From assembly GCF_002250505.1 (NCBI RefSeq), contig NZ_NJGY01000002.1, forward strand, positions 240,839 through 304,838: a stretch of 64,000 nt of DNA, in the 5' to 3' direction. This stretch comes from Janthinobacterium sp. PC23-8 (lineage in GTDB: Bacteria > Pseudomonadota > Gammaproteobacteria > Burkholderiales > Burkholderiaceae_D). Of the stretch, positions 54,388-63,486 are shown one piece after another; the first letter of the stretch is position 1; each line of letters opens with the position of its first letter. Made by a program: the position numbers and the translations under genes. Under the pieces are notes generated by a model. The model ran no database searches. It was not told where the DNA came from and saw nothing but the letters and a program-made list of their open reading frames with translations.

Positions 54388-55344
54388 ATGCTCCCCGACA
54401 TACTGATACTTGCCGCCAGCCCTAGCGCCGCCGTCAACGAACAGCTCGAACGCGGCTATGCCTGCCATCACGCCTGGCAGGTGGCGCCCGAACAGCGCGC
54501 TGCCTGGCTGCGGCAGCGGGCCAGCCGCATCCGCGCCGTCGTCACCACCGGCGCGCTGGGTTTGAGCAGCGAAGCGATGGCGGCCTTGCCGGCGCTGGAA
54601 ATCGTCGCCGTCAATGGCGTCGGCCTCGATGGGGTCGACCTGGACGCGGCGCGCGCACGCGGCATTGCGGTCACCACCACGCCGAACGTGCTGACCGACG
54701 ACGTGGCCGACGTGGCGCTGGGCCTGCTGCTGGCCAGCACCCGCCATATCGCCTTGCTCGACCGCTTCGTGCGCGACGGCGGCTGGGAGCGGCGCGAGCC
54801 GGTCAAGCCGGCCTCTTGCCTGCGCGGCAAGACGGCCGGTATTTTCGGCTTCGGCCAGATCGGCCAGGCCATCGCGCTGCGCCTGGCCGCCTTTGGCGTG
54901 CGGGTACGCTATTACCAGCCGCGCGCCAAGGCCGGCGTGCAGGCGCTGCGCGCCGACTCCTTGCTGGCCCTGGCGCGGGAAAGCGATTACCTGATCGTCT
55001 GCGCACCCGGCACGCCGGCCACCCGCCACGCTGTCAATGCCGAAGTGCTGGACGCGCTGGGGCCGCAAGGCACCCTGGTCAATATCGCGCGCGGCGCCTT
55101 GATCGATGAAGCGGCGATGATCGCCGCGCTGCGAGAAGGGCGCCTGGGCGCGGCGGGCCTGGACGTCTTTGCCGACGAGCCGCGCGTGCCGGCCGCCTTG
55201 CGCGCCTTGCCCAATGTGGTGCTGACGCCCCATGTGGGCAGCCTGACGGTGGAAACGCGCCAGGCAATGGGCCAGCTGGTGGTCGACAACCTGCAGGCGC
55301 ATTTCGCCGGGCAGCCGCTGCCGACACCTGTAACATTTAAATAA
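54388..55344 (+). CDS. D-2-hydroxyacid dehydrogenase
   Basis: This 318-residue NAD(P)-dependent dehydrogenase resembles glyoxylate/hydroxypyruvate reductases. The nucleotide site is GIFGFGQIGQAIA; catalytic residues are visible as Arg in NIARGALID, Glu in VFADEPRVP and His in LTPHVGSLT. It is unlike the LdhA of this window. It is followed after 11 bases by ltrA on the same strand; no functional link is known. A small GC-rich hairpin lies before it near 54316-54333. Confidence 0.9.
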   Translation: MLPDILILAASPSAAVNEQLERGYACHHAWQVAPEQRAAWLRQRASRIRAVVTTGALGLSSEAMAALPALEIVAVNGVGLDGVDLDAARARGIAVTTTPNVLTDDVADVALGLLLASTRHIALLDRFVRDGGWERREPVKPASCLRGKTAGIFGFGQIGQAIALRLAAFGVRVRYYQPRAKAGVQALRADSLLALARESDYLIVCAPGTPATRHAVNAEVLDALGPQGTLVNIARGALIDEAAMIAALREGRLGAAGLDVFADEPRVPAALRALPNVVLTPHVGSLTVETRQAMGQLVVDNLQAHFAGQPLPTPVTFK

Positions 55345-55355
55345 GGAAAAAACTG

Positions 55356-56546
55356 ATGGAATTGAAAACATCGCTGCTGCGCACGCGGGGCAGGGCCGAT
55401 AGCGGCAAGGTCGGCATGATCGAGCTGTTTTTCGATCTCGTGTTCGTGTTTGCCGTCACCCAGCTGTCGCACGCGCTGCTGGAACACCTGAGCGCCATGG
55501 GCTGGCTGCAAACGGCCTTGCTGCTGATGGCGGTCTGGTGGGTCTGGATCTATACCTCATGGATCACCAACTGGCTCGACCCGGAGCGCATGCCGGTGCG
55601 CCTGTGCCTGTTCGTGCTGATGCTGGGCGGCTTGCTGATGTCGGCCTCGATTCCCGAAGCGTTCGGCACGCGCGGCCTCGGCTTTGCCGGCGCGTATGTG
55701 GCGATGCAGGTCGGTCGGCCGCTGTTCGCGCTGTGGGCCGTGCGCGGAGAAGACCTGGCGCGCCGCCGCAATTTCCAGCGCATCGCCCTGTGGGCGGCGT
55801 TCTCCGGCGTGTTCTGGCTCGCTGGCGGCGTCGCCGATCCCGCCGTGCGCATAGGCTGGTGGGCTTGCGCGCTGCTGATCGACCTGGCCGGACCGTGGCT
55901 GCTGTTCAAGGTGCCTGGCCTGGGGCGCTCATCGACGGGCGACTGGGATATCGACGGCAACCATATGTCCGAGCGCTGCGGCCTGTTCGTCATTATCGCG
56001 CTGGGCGAGTCGCTGCTGGTGACGGGCGCCAATTTCGCCGGCCTGGAATGGAGCGCCGCCAACTGGATTGGTTTTATTTCTGCTTTGCTGGGCAGCATCG
56101 CCATGTGGTGGTTGTATTTCGACAAGGGAGCCGAGCTGGGCCATACGAATATCACCGCCTCGAAAGACCCGGGCCGCATCGCGCGCCGCGCCTATACGTA
56201 TATCCACATGCTGATCATCGGCGGCGTGATCGTCAGCGCCGTGGCCGACGAACTGTCGCTGTTGCATGCCGATGAAACCAGCTTTGCCGGCATTTGCGCC
56301 ATGCTGGGCGGGCCGATCCTGTATTTGCTGGGCAATGCCCTGTTCAAATGGGCCAGCAGCGGGCGTACCAGTCCGCCGCTGTCGCATCTGCTGGGCATAC
56401 TGATGATCATGGCCCTGATCCCGATGGCGTTCGGCCGCTTGTACACACCGCTGATCCTGGCGTGCATCACCACCGGCGTGCTGGTCCTGGTGGCGGTCTG
56501 GGAACATATGGCGCTGCGCCGGCCGCCGCCGGAACTGGACCCTTGA
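55356..56546 (+). CDS. ltrA: Low temperature requirement protein A (LtrA) family membrane protein
   Basis: This 396-residue protein begins with a short cytoplasmic segment and the family signature VGMIELFFDLVFVFAVTQLSH, followed by around ten membrane helices. IALGESLLVTGANFAG is a second family block. LtrA proteins are needed for growth in the cold in Listeria; the biochemical role is unknown. The start follows AAGGAAAAAA, 11 bases after the dehydrogenase, so they are probably co-transcribed. Confidence 0.9.
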   Translation: MELKTSLLRTRGRADSGKVGMIELFFDLVFVFAVTQLSHALLEHLSAMGWLQTALLLMAVWWVWIYTSWITNWLDPERMPVRLCLFVLMLGGLLMSASIPEAFGTRGLGFAGAYVAMQVGRPLFALWAVRGEDLARRRNFQRIALWAAFSGVFWLAGGVADPAVRIGWWACALLIDLAGPWLLFKVPGLGRSSTGDWDIDGNHMSERCGLFVIIALGESLLVTGANFAGLEWSAANWIGFISALLGSIAMWWLYFDKGAELGHTNITASKDPGRIARRAYTYIHMLIIGGVIVSAVADELSLLHADETSFAGICAMLGGPILYLLGNALFKWASSGRTSPPLSHLLGILMIMALIPMAFGRLYTPLILACITTGVLVLVAVWEHMALRRPPPELDP

Positions 56547-56550
56547 GTTG

Positions 56551-57450
56551 TCAAGGCACTGCCGCCGCGCGCAGCTGGGCGATCCAGGCGCGCGCGGCGC
56601 TGTTGGCTTCGTGGCGGCGAAACGCCACTGCGATTTCCGATGCAATCGCCGGCCCCGCCAGTTCCCGGTAGCGCACGCCCGGCAGGGTGATGCTGTTCAT
56701 CACCGCCTGCGGCACGATGGCGCAGCCCGCGCCCAGCGAGACTTGCGCCAGCACCGCCAGCAGGCTGCCCGGGCGCGATGCCACTTGCGGCGCAAAGCCG
56801 CCGCGCCGGCCCATTTCCACCGTTCCCCATTCCTGTTCGGGTACGATCAAGGGCAGTTGCGCCAGCGCTTGCGGCGCCACCGCGCCGGCGCCGGCGGCCA
56901 GCGCGCCGCCTTCGGGCACGGCCAGCACGAAACGGTCGCGCAGCAGCACCACGCTGTCCAGGCCTTCCGGATAGTGCATCGGCGGGCGCACAAAGGCAAA
57001 GTCCAGCTGGCCTTGCTCCAGCATGGCTGGCAGCAGTTCCATCGCCACTTCGCGCGAGCGCAGGGTCACGCCCGGGTGCGTCGCCCGAAAGCGGGCAAAC
57101 GCCTGCTGCAGCACGCCCGAATACACGGCCGAGCCCACATAGCCGATCTCCAGCCGGCCCAGCTCGCCCCGCCCCGCGCGCCGCGCCACCTCCTGCGCCT
57201 GCGCCAATTGCGCCAGCGCGCGCTGCGCCTCGATCACGAACAGCGCGCCGGCACTGGTGATCGCCACGCTGCGCTTGCTGCGCAAGAACAGGCGCGTGCC
57301 CAGCAGGCTTTCCGCTTCCTGTATCTGCTTGCTGAGGGCTGGCGGCGAAATGCCCAGCTCAAACGCTGCCCGCGCGAAGTGCAGGCTGTGCGCGACCGCC
57401 ACCACGCAGCGGTAGTGGCGCAGCTCCAGTTGTTTTTCAGTATTCACCAT
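56551..57450 (-). CDS. LysR-family transcriptional regulator
   Basis: This 299-residue LysR-type regulator has an N-terminal winged helix (LRHYRCVVAVAHSLHFARAA, ELGISPPALSKQIQEAES, LGTRLFLRSKRSVAIT) and a periplasmic-binding-like effector domain from about residue 90. It is divergently transcribed from an MFS exporter and a perfect LysR-type palindrome overlaps its own start codon, indicating autorepression and control of the exporter. The effector is unknown. Confidence 0.93.
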   Translation of the reverse strand: MVNTEKQLELRHYRCVVAVAHSLHFARAAFELGISPPALSKQIQEAESLLGTRLFLRSKRSVAITSAGALFVIEAQRALAQLAQAQEVARRAGRGELGRLEIGYVGSAVYSGVLQQAFARFRATHPGVTLRSREVAMELLPAMLEQGQLDFAFVRPPMHYPEGLDSVVLLRDRFVLAVPEGGALAAGAGAVAPQALAQLPLIVPEQEWGTVEMGRRGGFAPQVASRPGSLLAVLAQVSLGAGCAIVPQAVMNSITLPGVRYRELAGPAIASEIAVAFRRHEANSAARAWIAQLRAAAVP

Positions 57451-57457
57451 TGGTGAA
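57443..57457. promoter_or_regulatory. LysR-type operator
   Basis: TTCACCATTGGTGAA is a near-perfect palindrome with the T-N11-A pattern. It overlaps the start codon of the lysR gene and lies 57 bases before the MFS gene. Two TTATAA strings (57459-57477) follow and may form the -10 region of the divergent promoter. Confidence 0.65.
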
Positions 57458-57513
57458 TTATAAGCTGGTTGAGTTATAACAATAAATAAGCATGGCGCGC
57501 TTACACTGGCGCC

Positions 57514-59049
57514 ATGAAACCTGCCGACAAAACCCTGTATGTCTGTTCCGCCGTGTGTGCGCTGATCATGCTCGACACCAATGTGGTGGCCGTTTCGCTG
57601 CCCGCCATTGCCCGCAGCTTGAAAGCCAGTTTTGCCGACGTGGAATGGGTGGTCAGCGCCTACATGCTGGCGTTTGCCTCCTGTTTGCTACCGGCCGGCG
57701 GCATCGCCGACCGCCTGGGCCGGCGTCGCGTGATGCTGTGGGGCCTGGCGCTGTTTGCGCTGGCGTCCCTGCTGTGCGGCGCCGCCTGGACGCCATTCGT
57801 GCTGAACCTGGCGCGCGCCGTCAAGGGACTGGGCGCCGCCTTGCTGCTCACTTCGGCGCTGGCCGTGATCAGCCACACCTTCCAGGGCGAAGCCGAACGC
57901 GCGCGCGCCTGGTCGATCTGGGGCGCGGCCATGGGTGTGGCGATGACGGTGGCGCCGCTGCTCGGTGGCCTGCTCACCAGCGCCCTGGGCTGGCGTTGGA
58001 TTTTCTACCTGAACCTGCCGGTAGTGGCGATCCTGATGCTGCTGGTGTCAAAACAGGTGACTGAATCGCGCAATCCGGCCAGCGCCAAACTGGACCCGCT
58101 GGGCGCGGCCCTGTTTTCGGGCGCCCTGTTCTGCCTGATATGGGGCCTGATCGATGGCGCAGTGGCGCGCTGGGCCAGCGCCGCCACCATCACGCGCTTT
58201 GTGCTGGCCGCGTTGCTGCTGTTGGCCTTCGTGCTGGTGGAGAAAAGGGGGCAGTCACCGATGCTCGACCTGTCGCTGTTTGGCCGGCGCGCGTTCGTCG
58301 GCGCCGTGCTGGGCATGCTGGGCTACGCGGTGTCGGCCCAGGTGATGATGACCTTTTTGCCGCTGTACCTGCAGAACGCCTTCAGCTACTCGGCGGTACT
58401 GGCCGGTGGCGCCATGTTGCCGTTTGCCGTGGCGATGGTGCTGGCCTCGCGCCTGGCGCCGCTGCTCGCTCACCGCTTGCATGACCGCGGCATGCTGGTG
58501 ACGGGCCTGCTGATCGTCGCCATCGGCAATGCGCTTACCGCGCTGGCCGCCGCCAGCCTGGCCTATGGCTCGGTGGCGCTGGGCATGGTGGTGACGGGCG
58601 CGGGCGCCGGCCTGCTCAATGGCACCACGCAGAAAGCCATTCTGGCCAGTATCGCCCGCGAGCGCAGCGGCATGGGCTCGGGCATCAGCACCACCACGCG
58701 CTTCACGGGCATCGTGCTGGCCGTGGCCGGCCTGGGGGCCGTGCTGGCCCAGCGCACGGGCGCGGCTTTTGAACGCCTGGCCTGGCTGCATGGCGTGCAG
58801 ACATCTCCGGACATGGTGGGGCGCATCGTGGCCGGCAATGCGATGGAAGCCTTTGCGCAATTGCCGCCCGCCATGCGCGAGGTGGCAGCCGCAGCGGCGC
58901 GGCAGGCGTTTGTCGAGGGCTTCGCCGGCGTGCTGTGGCTGGCCAGCGCACTGGCGAGCTTGTCGGCGGCGCTGGTATTGGTATTGGCCAGGCCCGTCTC
59001 GAGCATGTCACTGCCCGAGCAGAGCGCGGCGCACCGGCCACGACGGTAG
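57514..59049 (+). CDS. MFS transporter, DHA2 (14-helix) type
   Basis: This 511-residue inner-membrane protein has about 14 predicted helices. Motif A appears as GGIADRLGRRRVM after the second helix, and LGGLLTSALGWRWIFYLNLPV (motif C-like and the following block) is typical of DHA2 drug exporters. It probably extrudes a toxic or signalling compound using the proton gradient. The divergent LysR gene is the likely regulator. Confidence 0.9.
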   Translation: MKPADKTLYVCSAVCALIMLDTNVVAVSLPAIARSLKASFADVEWVVSAYMLAFASCLLPAGGIADRLGRRRVMLWGLALFALASLLCGAAWTPFVLNLARAVKGLGAALLLTSALAVISHTFQGEAERARAWSIWGAAMGVAMTVAPLLGGLLTSALGWRWIFYLNLPVVAILMLLVSKQVTESRNPASAKLDPLGAALFSGALFCLIWGLIDGAVARWASAATITRFVLAALLLLAFVLVEKRGQSPMLDLSLFGRRAFVGAVLGMLGYAVSAQVMMTFLPLYLQNAFSYSAVLAGGAMLPFAVAMVLASRLAPLLAHRLHDRGMLVTGLLIVAIGNALTALAAASLAYGSVALGMVVTGAGAGLLNGTTQKAILASIARERSGMGSGISTTTRFTGIVLAVAGLGAVLAQRTGAAFERLAWLHGVQTSPDMVGRIVAGNAMEAFAQLPPAMREVAAAAARQAFVEGFAGVLWLASALASLSAALVLVLARPVSSMSLPEQSAAHRPRR

Positions 59050-59078
59050 AAGAGTTCGAACCGAGCGCAGTTTGAGTG

Positions 59079-60446
59079 CTATTTTTTCCGCTGGCCCGGC
59101 ATCGCCCGGCCGTTCTGGTGCAGCACCAGAGCGGTGATGGCGCCGCTGGCGTCGCGCTGGAACACGATCTGCGCGTCGACCACCTTGTAGAAGAAGGCGT
59201 CCTTGCCGCTGGCAAACACCGGCGCTTCCTGCTGGCCGGTGGCGCCCACCAGCAAGCCCTGCGGGCCCTGGCGCACGCTCAGGGAAAAATCCGGCGCCAG
59301 CGCGTAGCTGCCCACATATTCGCCCAGCGCTTCCGGTGCGATCGCCACTTCCTGGCTCGGCGTTGGCGCGGTGGCCAGCGGCGCCAGGGTGCCCGGCACC
59401 AGGCTGGCCACGCCCAGCGCATCGACGCTGGCCGAGGTATTGGTCAGCACCACCACGCCGCGCTTGCCATCCCGGGTAAAACCGGCAAAGCTGGCGTAGC
59501 CGCCGGTCTGGCCGTTATGCCAGACGAATCGCTGGCCCTGGGCCTCGTCGCTTATCCAGGCCAGGCCGATATGCTTGTCGCCGCCAAGGTCTTGCCGCGG
59601 CTGCGAGGCCAGCTTGTGGGCCGCATCGGGCCTGTGCATGAACGATTGCAGGTAGGCCACCATGTCGCGCGGCGTCGACAGCACGGCGCCGGCGCCGGCG
59701 AGCGCCTGGAAGTTCCAGTGCTGTGCCGGCTTGCCGTCGGCCAGATGGCCGGGTGCCAGCCGCGCGCGCAGGGCCGGCGACAGGATGGTCGAAGTCGAAC
59801 GCAGGCCCAGCGGGCGGGCGATTTGTGTTTGCAGCAAGCTTTCATACGACTTGCCGGCCTTGGCCGCCAGCGCCGTGCCCAGCAGGCCATAGCCCAGGTT
59901 CGAATACTCGAAAGCGGCGCCCGGCGCGCGCGCCAGCACATGGCCCGCCAAAAAGGCGCGCAACTGCGCCTCGCCATAGTCGGCATACGGGTCGTTCAGG
60001 TCGGTCGGCGCCGCGTTGTCAGGCAAGCGCGGCAGGCCCGAGTAATGGGTGGCCAGGTCCTGCAAGGTGATGGCGCGGCCCTTTATGGCGGGCATGGTGT
60101 AGCCGGGCAACAGGTCTGCCACCGGCTGGGTCAGCGTGACCTTGCCCGCCGCCACCGCCTGCGCCAGCAGCAGGCCGGTCATGGTCTTGGTGACGGAACC
60201 GATTTCATAGACGGTATCGGCGCCGGGCAAGGCCCCCTTGCTGGCGCGGCCAAAACCGTAGACGGCGCTGTCCTTGCCCTCGATGACGGCGATCACGATG
60301 CTGGCGTGCTGACCATCGCGCGTGAGCGCTTCGGCGCGTTCGCGCACGGCCGGGTCCAGCGTGGGAGCGCCGGCGGCCAGCGCGCAGGTCAGGGGCAAGA
60401 CGGCGGCGGCCAGCGCGCGCAGGGGCAGGGACGAGGGCAAGGTCAT
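59079..60446 (-). CDS. Serine hydrolase, class C beta-lactamase-like
   Basis: This 455-residue protein has a signal peptide (cleavage near ALAAG) and a beta-lactamase/transpeptidase-like domain. The S-x-x-K motif lies in IGSVTKTMTG, the Y-x-N motif in EYSNLGYG and the third motif as HNGQTGG. A C-terminal extension of about 100 residues resembles the DUF3471-type lipocalin-like domain. Such proteins include esterases, D-aminopeptidases and cryptic beta-lactamases, so antibiotic resistance cannot be concluded. The start is chosen for its GGAG ribosome site. Confidence 0.88.
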   Translation of the reverse strand: MTLPSSLPLRALAAAVLPLTCALAAGAPTLDPAVRERAEALTRDGQHASIVIAVIEGKDSAVYGFGRASKGALPGADTVYEIGSVTKTMTGLLLAQAVAAGKVTLTQPVADLLPGYTMPAIKGRAITLQDLATHYSGLPRLPDNAAPTDLNDPYADYGEAQLRAFLAGHVLARAPGAAFEYSNLGYGLLGTALAAKAGKSYESLLQTQIARPLGLRSTSTILSPALRARLAPGHLADGKPAQHWNFQALAGAGAVLSTPRDMVAYLQSFMHRPDAAHKLASQPRQDLGGDKHIGLAWISDEAQGQRFVWHNGQTGGYASFAGFTRDGKRGVVVLTNTSASVDALGVASLVPGTLAPLATAPTPSQEVAIAPEALGEYVGSYALAPDFSLSVRQGPQGLLVGATGQQEAPVFASGKDAFFYKVVDAQIVFQRDASGAITALVLHQNGRAMPGQRKK

Positions 60447-60511
60447 GGACGACTCCATCAGAATGGCAATCAAAATAATCCGGGAAAGTGATGTTACTGG
60501 AAAACTTGCAG

Positions 60512-61414
60512 TTATGTTAATTGTTGTGCCAGGCCTGGCGCCGCCAGCAGCGTGCCGAGCCGGGCGCGCATGGCGCCTGTCATCAAGCCCAGCAATTGTC
60601 CGCGTCGGCGCGCATCGGCGCGTTTTCTGGACGGCACATCGGCCAGGTCCGGCATTTGGTACGCCAGGCAGGGCAGATGGTAGTTGCCGTCCGTCATGGC
60701 CAGCGCATGCAGTTCGCGCCACGCCTGGTCATAGTCGGCGCCGATCTGGCGCCGGCGGCGGGGATTGAGGGCGACGCGGTTGGCATTGCTGATCAGGAAT
60801 AGATAATTGCAACAAAAGAAATCGCCGAAGTCGCGCAGCAGGGCCACCAGCAAGTTCTTCGGGCGGCAGCCATGCAGGGCGCGCGTGGTGTCGCGCACCA
60901 GTTGCGCGCCCGACTCCGAGCGTAAGCCCTGCAAGGCGCCCAGTTGCAGCGCTACCCCGTCCACGCGCGGCACGAACAAAAAGCCGGCCAGGTAAACCGG
61001 CAAGCCATCGCGCAGCAGGCGCAGGCATAGCTCGCCTTCGCGGTAGCTATCGTGAATCGCACTCAGTTGCACCTGGTAGCACGCTCCATCCTTGCCTTCC
61101 ACCGAGGCCAGCACCAGCGCTTGCCGCGCCGCCTGTTCCACCAGGGCGCGCGCGCCGGCTTGCCACAGGAATCGGTAATGACCTTCCAGCAGGGCCAGCC
61201 GGCCGGTGCAGTCGAGCTGGCTGCTGACATAGGGCCGGTACAGCTTGTAGCGCAGGCAGGGATGCAGGCTGGCGAGCTGCGCCATGCCCGGTGTCTGCAG
61301 CAGAAAGGCTTGCCAGCGCCTGTGCTGGCGTGGATAAACGAGCGCGCCGAGGGCGGCTTTCAGGCGATGACCGTCGGCGCTGCGGCGCAAGGCGGCCTGG
61401 GTGGCATGAATCAT
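60512..61414 (-). CDS. VirK/YbjX family protein (DUF535)
   Basis: This 300-residue protein fits the DUF535 family with segments such as YKLYRPYVSSQLDCTGRLALLEGHYRFL, ASVEGKDGACYQVQLSA, GCRPKNLLVALLRDF and SNANRVAL (individually shorter than the listed run in the protein). VirK and YbjX are linked to peptide resistance and virulence, with no known activity. No signal peptide or membrane segment is evident. It lies 65 bases upstream of the serine hydrolase on the same strand. Confidence 0.87.
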   Translation of the reverse strand: MIHATQAALRRSADGHRLKAALGALVYPRQHRRWQAFLLQTPGMAQLASLHPCLRYKLYRPYVSSQLDCTGRLALLEGHYRFLWQAGARALVEQAARQALVLASVEGKDGACYQVQLSAIHDSYREGELCLRLLRDGLPVYLAGFLFVPRVDGVALQLGALQGLRSESGAQLVRDTTRALHGCRPKNLLVALLRDFGDFFCCNYLFLISNANRVALNPRRRRQIGADYDQAWRELHALAMTDGNYHLPCLAYQMPDLADVPSRKRADARRRGQLLGLMTGAMRARLGTLLAAPGLAQQLT

Positions 61415-61576
61415 CTGGCAAGGCTCCGGTGGGCAGGGCGCAGCACCATGCGCGCCCGGCTGCCTGCATGCTAGTCGCGCAGGGTGAATTTCGCGTGAAG
61501 AAGGTGGCAGTTGGTGGCAGAATGCGCTTCAACACAGCCGCCTGCCTCAATCCACCCCATTTCAGGACCTTGTGCC

Positions 61577-62227
61577 ATGTCAAACCGCGTCTATCTGTGC
61601 TGCACGCATTTTTCCACGCCGCCCCGGGATACGGACTGGCCGGCGTTTGCCGACGAGTCCGGCACAGAATACGAGGCGGTTTATTGCATCCCGCTGTTCT
61701 GGCTGTGCCTGTTCGGGCCGCAGGATGTGCGCCTGGCCCAGGCTGAGGAAGACATGGCCGATACCCCGCGCCATTACGCCTATCTGACCTGCCCGCGCGA
61801 CGACGGCCTGGCACGGCTGAAAGGGCGCTCGTCGGTCATGCGGCGCGCCCTGGGCGAGGCGCGTCATGTGCTGTACCTCGAGTGGGAGGCGCGCATCGCC
61901 CGCGAAAGCTACAACCATGTGCTGGTGCGCACCGAAGAACTCGACATGATGGACGAGGAAGGGCAGTTGCGGCAGGATCTGCTGGCGGCCCTGGCCGACC
62001 TCGACGCGGCCTGCGCCAGCGGCACACTGGGCATGAGCCCGGTGCTGGCCAGCCTGGCCGGCTTGCCCTATCCGCCCGAATTGCAGCGCTACAATGCCTT
62101 TGTGCTGGCCGGCACGGCCATCAGCGCCGAAGGCTGGCCACCGGCCTTGCCGGAACCGGCGCCCAGAGTGGAGTTCAGTGGTGCCGAGGTCGTTGTCGAA
62201 GCGCGGCCATGGTGGAAATTCTGGTAG
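61577..62227 (+). CDS. Conserved-looking protein of unknown function
   Basis: I do not recognise this 216-residue acidic protein. It starts MSNRVYLCCTHFSTPPRD after an AGGACC ribosome site. It is rich in aromatic residues and acidic pairs (EELDMMDEEG), has no signal peptide or membrane helix, and ends PWWKFW. Codon use matches the neighbours. It resembles small cytoplasmic proteins found next to immunity or stress genes, but no functional inference is justified. Confidence 0.65.
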   Translation: MSNRVYLCCTHFSTPPRDTDWPAFADESGTEYEAVYCIPLFWLCLFGPQDVRLAQAEEDMADTPRHYAYLTCPRDDGLARLKGRSSVMRRALGEARHVLYLEWEARIARESYNHVLVRTEELDMMDEEGQLRQDLLAALADLDAACASGTLGMSPVLASLAGLPYPPELQRYNAFVLAGTAISAEGWPPALPEPAPRVEFSGAEVVVEARPWWKFW

Positions 62228-62245
62228 CGCACGGCGCGCCGCATC

Positions 62246-63298
62246 TTATTTCTTTTGCGGCTGGCGTTCTTCCAGCAACGCCAGCCGCGCCGCCATGCCC
62301 GCGTGTTCGCGCAGCAAAGTATCGCGCTCCTGCTCCAGCTGCCGTGTGCGCTGCACACCCGTTTCGGTCTTGTCGGCCAGCATGGACAACTGCCGATCCT
62401 GCGTGGCCAGCGCCACTTTTGACTCGTTAAGGGCCAGCATGGCCGCTTCCAGCTTGGCCAGCAGCGCGTCGGCCGATGCGGCCGCCTGTCCGTACTGATA
62501 TTCGAACTGGTCGCGCTCGGGGCGCACGATGGCCAGCGCTGCGCGGTCCGCCGCCGCGCTTTGCTCCAGCCGCTGCTGTTCCACTTGTAGCTGGGCCAGG
62601 CGCATGTCCTGCTGCACCACGGTGGCCTGCTGGCCTTGCAGGCGCTGCAGCAACTGGGCGTTGTCCTGTTCCAGGCGGCTCAGTTGCTGCTGCTGGCTTT
62701 GCCGCTCCTCGCTGCGCTGCGCCGCTGACGCTTCCTGGTAATGGTCGAACTGCGAGCGTACCTGGGCCAGTTGCCGGTTCAGCGCAGCGATTTCCTCGCC
62801 CCGGTCGGCCAGGCGCTGCGTCAATCCCGCATTGTCGCTATGCAAGCTGGCGAGGGTCACGGCGCGAAAATGGTGTTCTTCCTTTAACTGCGCCAGCGCC
62901 TGCTGGGTGGCGCGCAATTCCTGCGTCAGCGCCGTGCGCACTTCCGTCAGTTTCAGCCGTTCCGCCTCGGTCTTTTTCAATTTTTCCAATGCCGCCTCGA
63001 GCTCGACGCGGCTTGCCTGCATCGCCAATTCCAGCTGCTGCGCCACGTCGCGCTGCTGCTTGTGATAGACGCCGCGCATCGCTTCCATCAACTCCGCCGG
63101 CAAGCCCGCCTCGGTTTTCACGGCGCCAGCGCCTTGAAACTCTTCCTTCCAGCGCTTGAGCAGGGGCGCGATGGTGCTCTTGCTGCCCGTGCTGCCGAGC
63201 GCCTCGCGCACATTGTCGACCGTGGGATTGCGCCCGTCGGCGGTCACGATCTGGGCTGCTTTCATAACATCGGAGTACAAAATGCCGGCGCGAGCCAT
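62246..63298 (-). CDS. KfrA-like DNA-binding protein with long coiled coil
   Basis: This 350-residue protein has a KfrA N-terminal DNA-binding domain (ILYSDVMKAAQIVTADGR, NPTVDNVREALGSTGSKST) followed by an almost continuous alpha-helical coiled coil (about residues 70-345) rich in Gln, Glu, Leu and Arg. KfrA is a plasmid DNA-binding protein that represses itself and is thought to act in partition or nucleoid organisation. Chromosomal copies occur in related bacteria. It is divergent from a tyrosine recombinase, and repeats ahead of it look like its operator. Confidence 0.87.
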   Translation of the reverse strand: MARAGILYSDVMKAAQIVTADGRNPTVDNVREALGSTGSKSTIAPLLKRWKEEFQGAGAVKTEAGLPAELMEAMRGVYHKQQRDVAQQLELAMQASRVELEAALEKLKKTEAERLKLTEVRTALTQELRATQQALAQLKEEHHFRAVTLASLHSDNAGLTQRLADRGEEIAALNRQLAQVRSQFDHYQEASAAQRSEERQSQQQQLSRLEQDNAQLLQRLQGQQATVVQQDMRLAQLQVEQQRLEQSAAADRAALAIVRPERDQFEYQYGQAAASADALLAKLEAAMLALNESKVALATQDRQLSMLADKTETGVQRTRQLEQERDTLLREHAGMAARLALLEERQPQKK

Positions 63299-63328
63299 AA
63301 AACCACCTATGAGCGAAATTTAGTAACG

Positions 63329-63363
63329 TATTACATCATACGTAATATGCGATAATATTACGA
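63329..63363. promoter_or_regulatory. Candidate KfrA operator of repeated half-sites
   Basis: Three half-sites (TATTAC, GTAATAT, ATATTAC) occur in alternating orientation. The last two form a perfect inverted repeat CGTAATAT-N6-ATATTACG (63342-63363). The region is AT-rich and lies 31 bases before kfrA, where autoregulation would act. Confidence 0.6.
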
Positions 63364-63400
63364 TATAAATTTCTAAAAAAATGCAGAAAAATATGTCGTG

Positions 63401-63416
63401 ATAAGATCGCTTATCG
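63401..63416. promoter_or_regulatory. Inverted repeat ahead of the recombinase gene
   Basis: GATAAG-ATCG-CTTATC is a perfect 6-base inverted repeat about 70 bases before the recombinase start. It could be a regulator site or part of a recombination site. Confidence 0.35.
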
Positions 63417-63486
63417 TGGGTTAAAAGGCCGTTTTACGTGCTATCCTGCGTATCGCCCGGTACACATCCCTGATTTCCCGCATTCC

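Noticed and set aside
59079..60446. Beta-lactamase resistance gene
   Set aside because: The three motifs are shared by esterases and peptidases, and the C-terminal extension argues against a true class C beta-lactamase.
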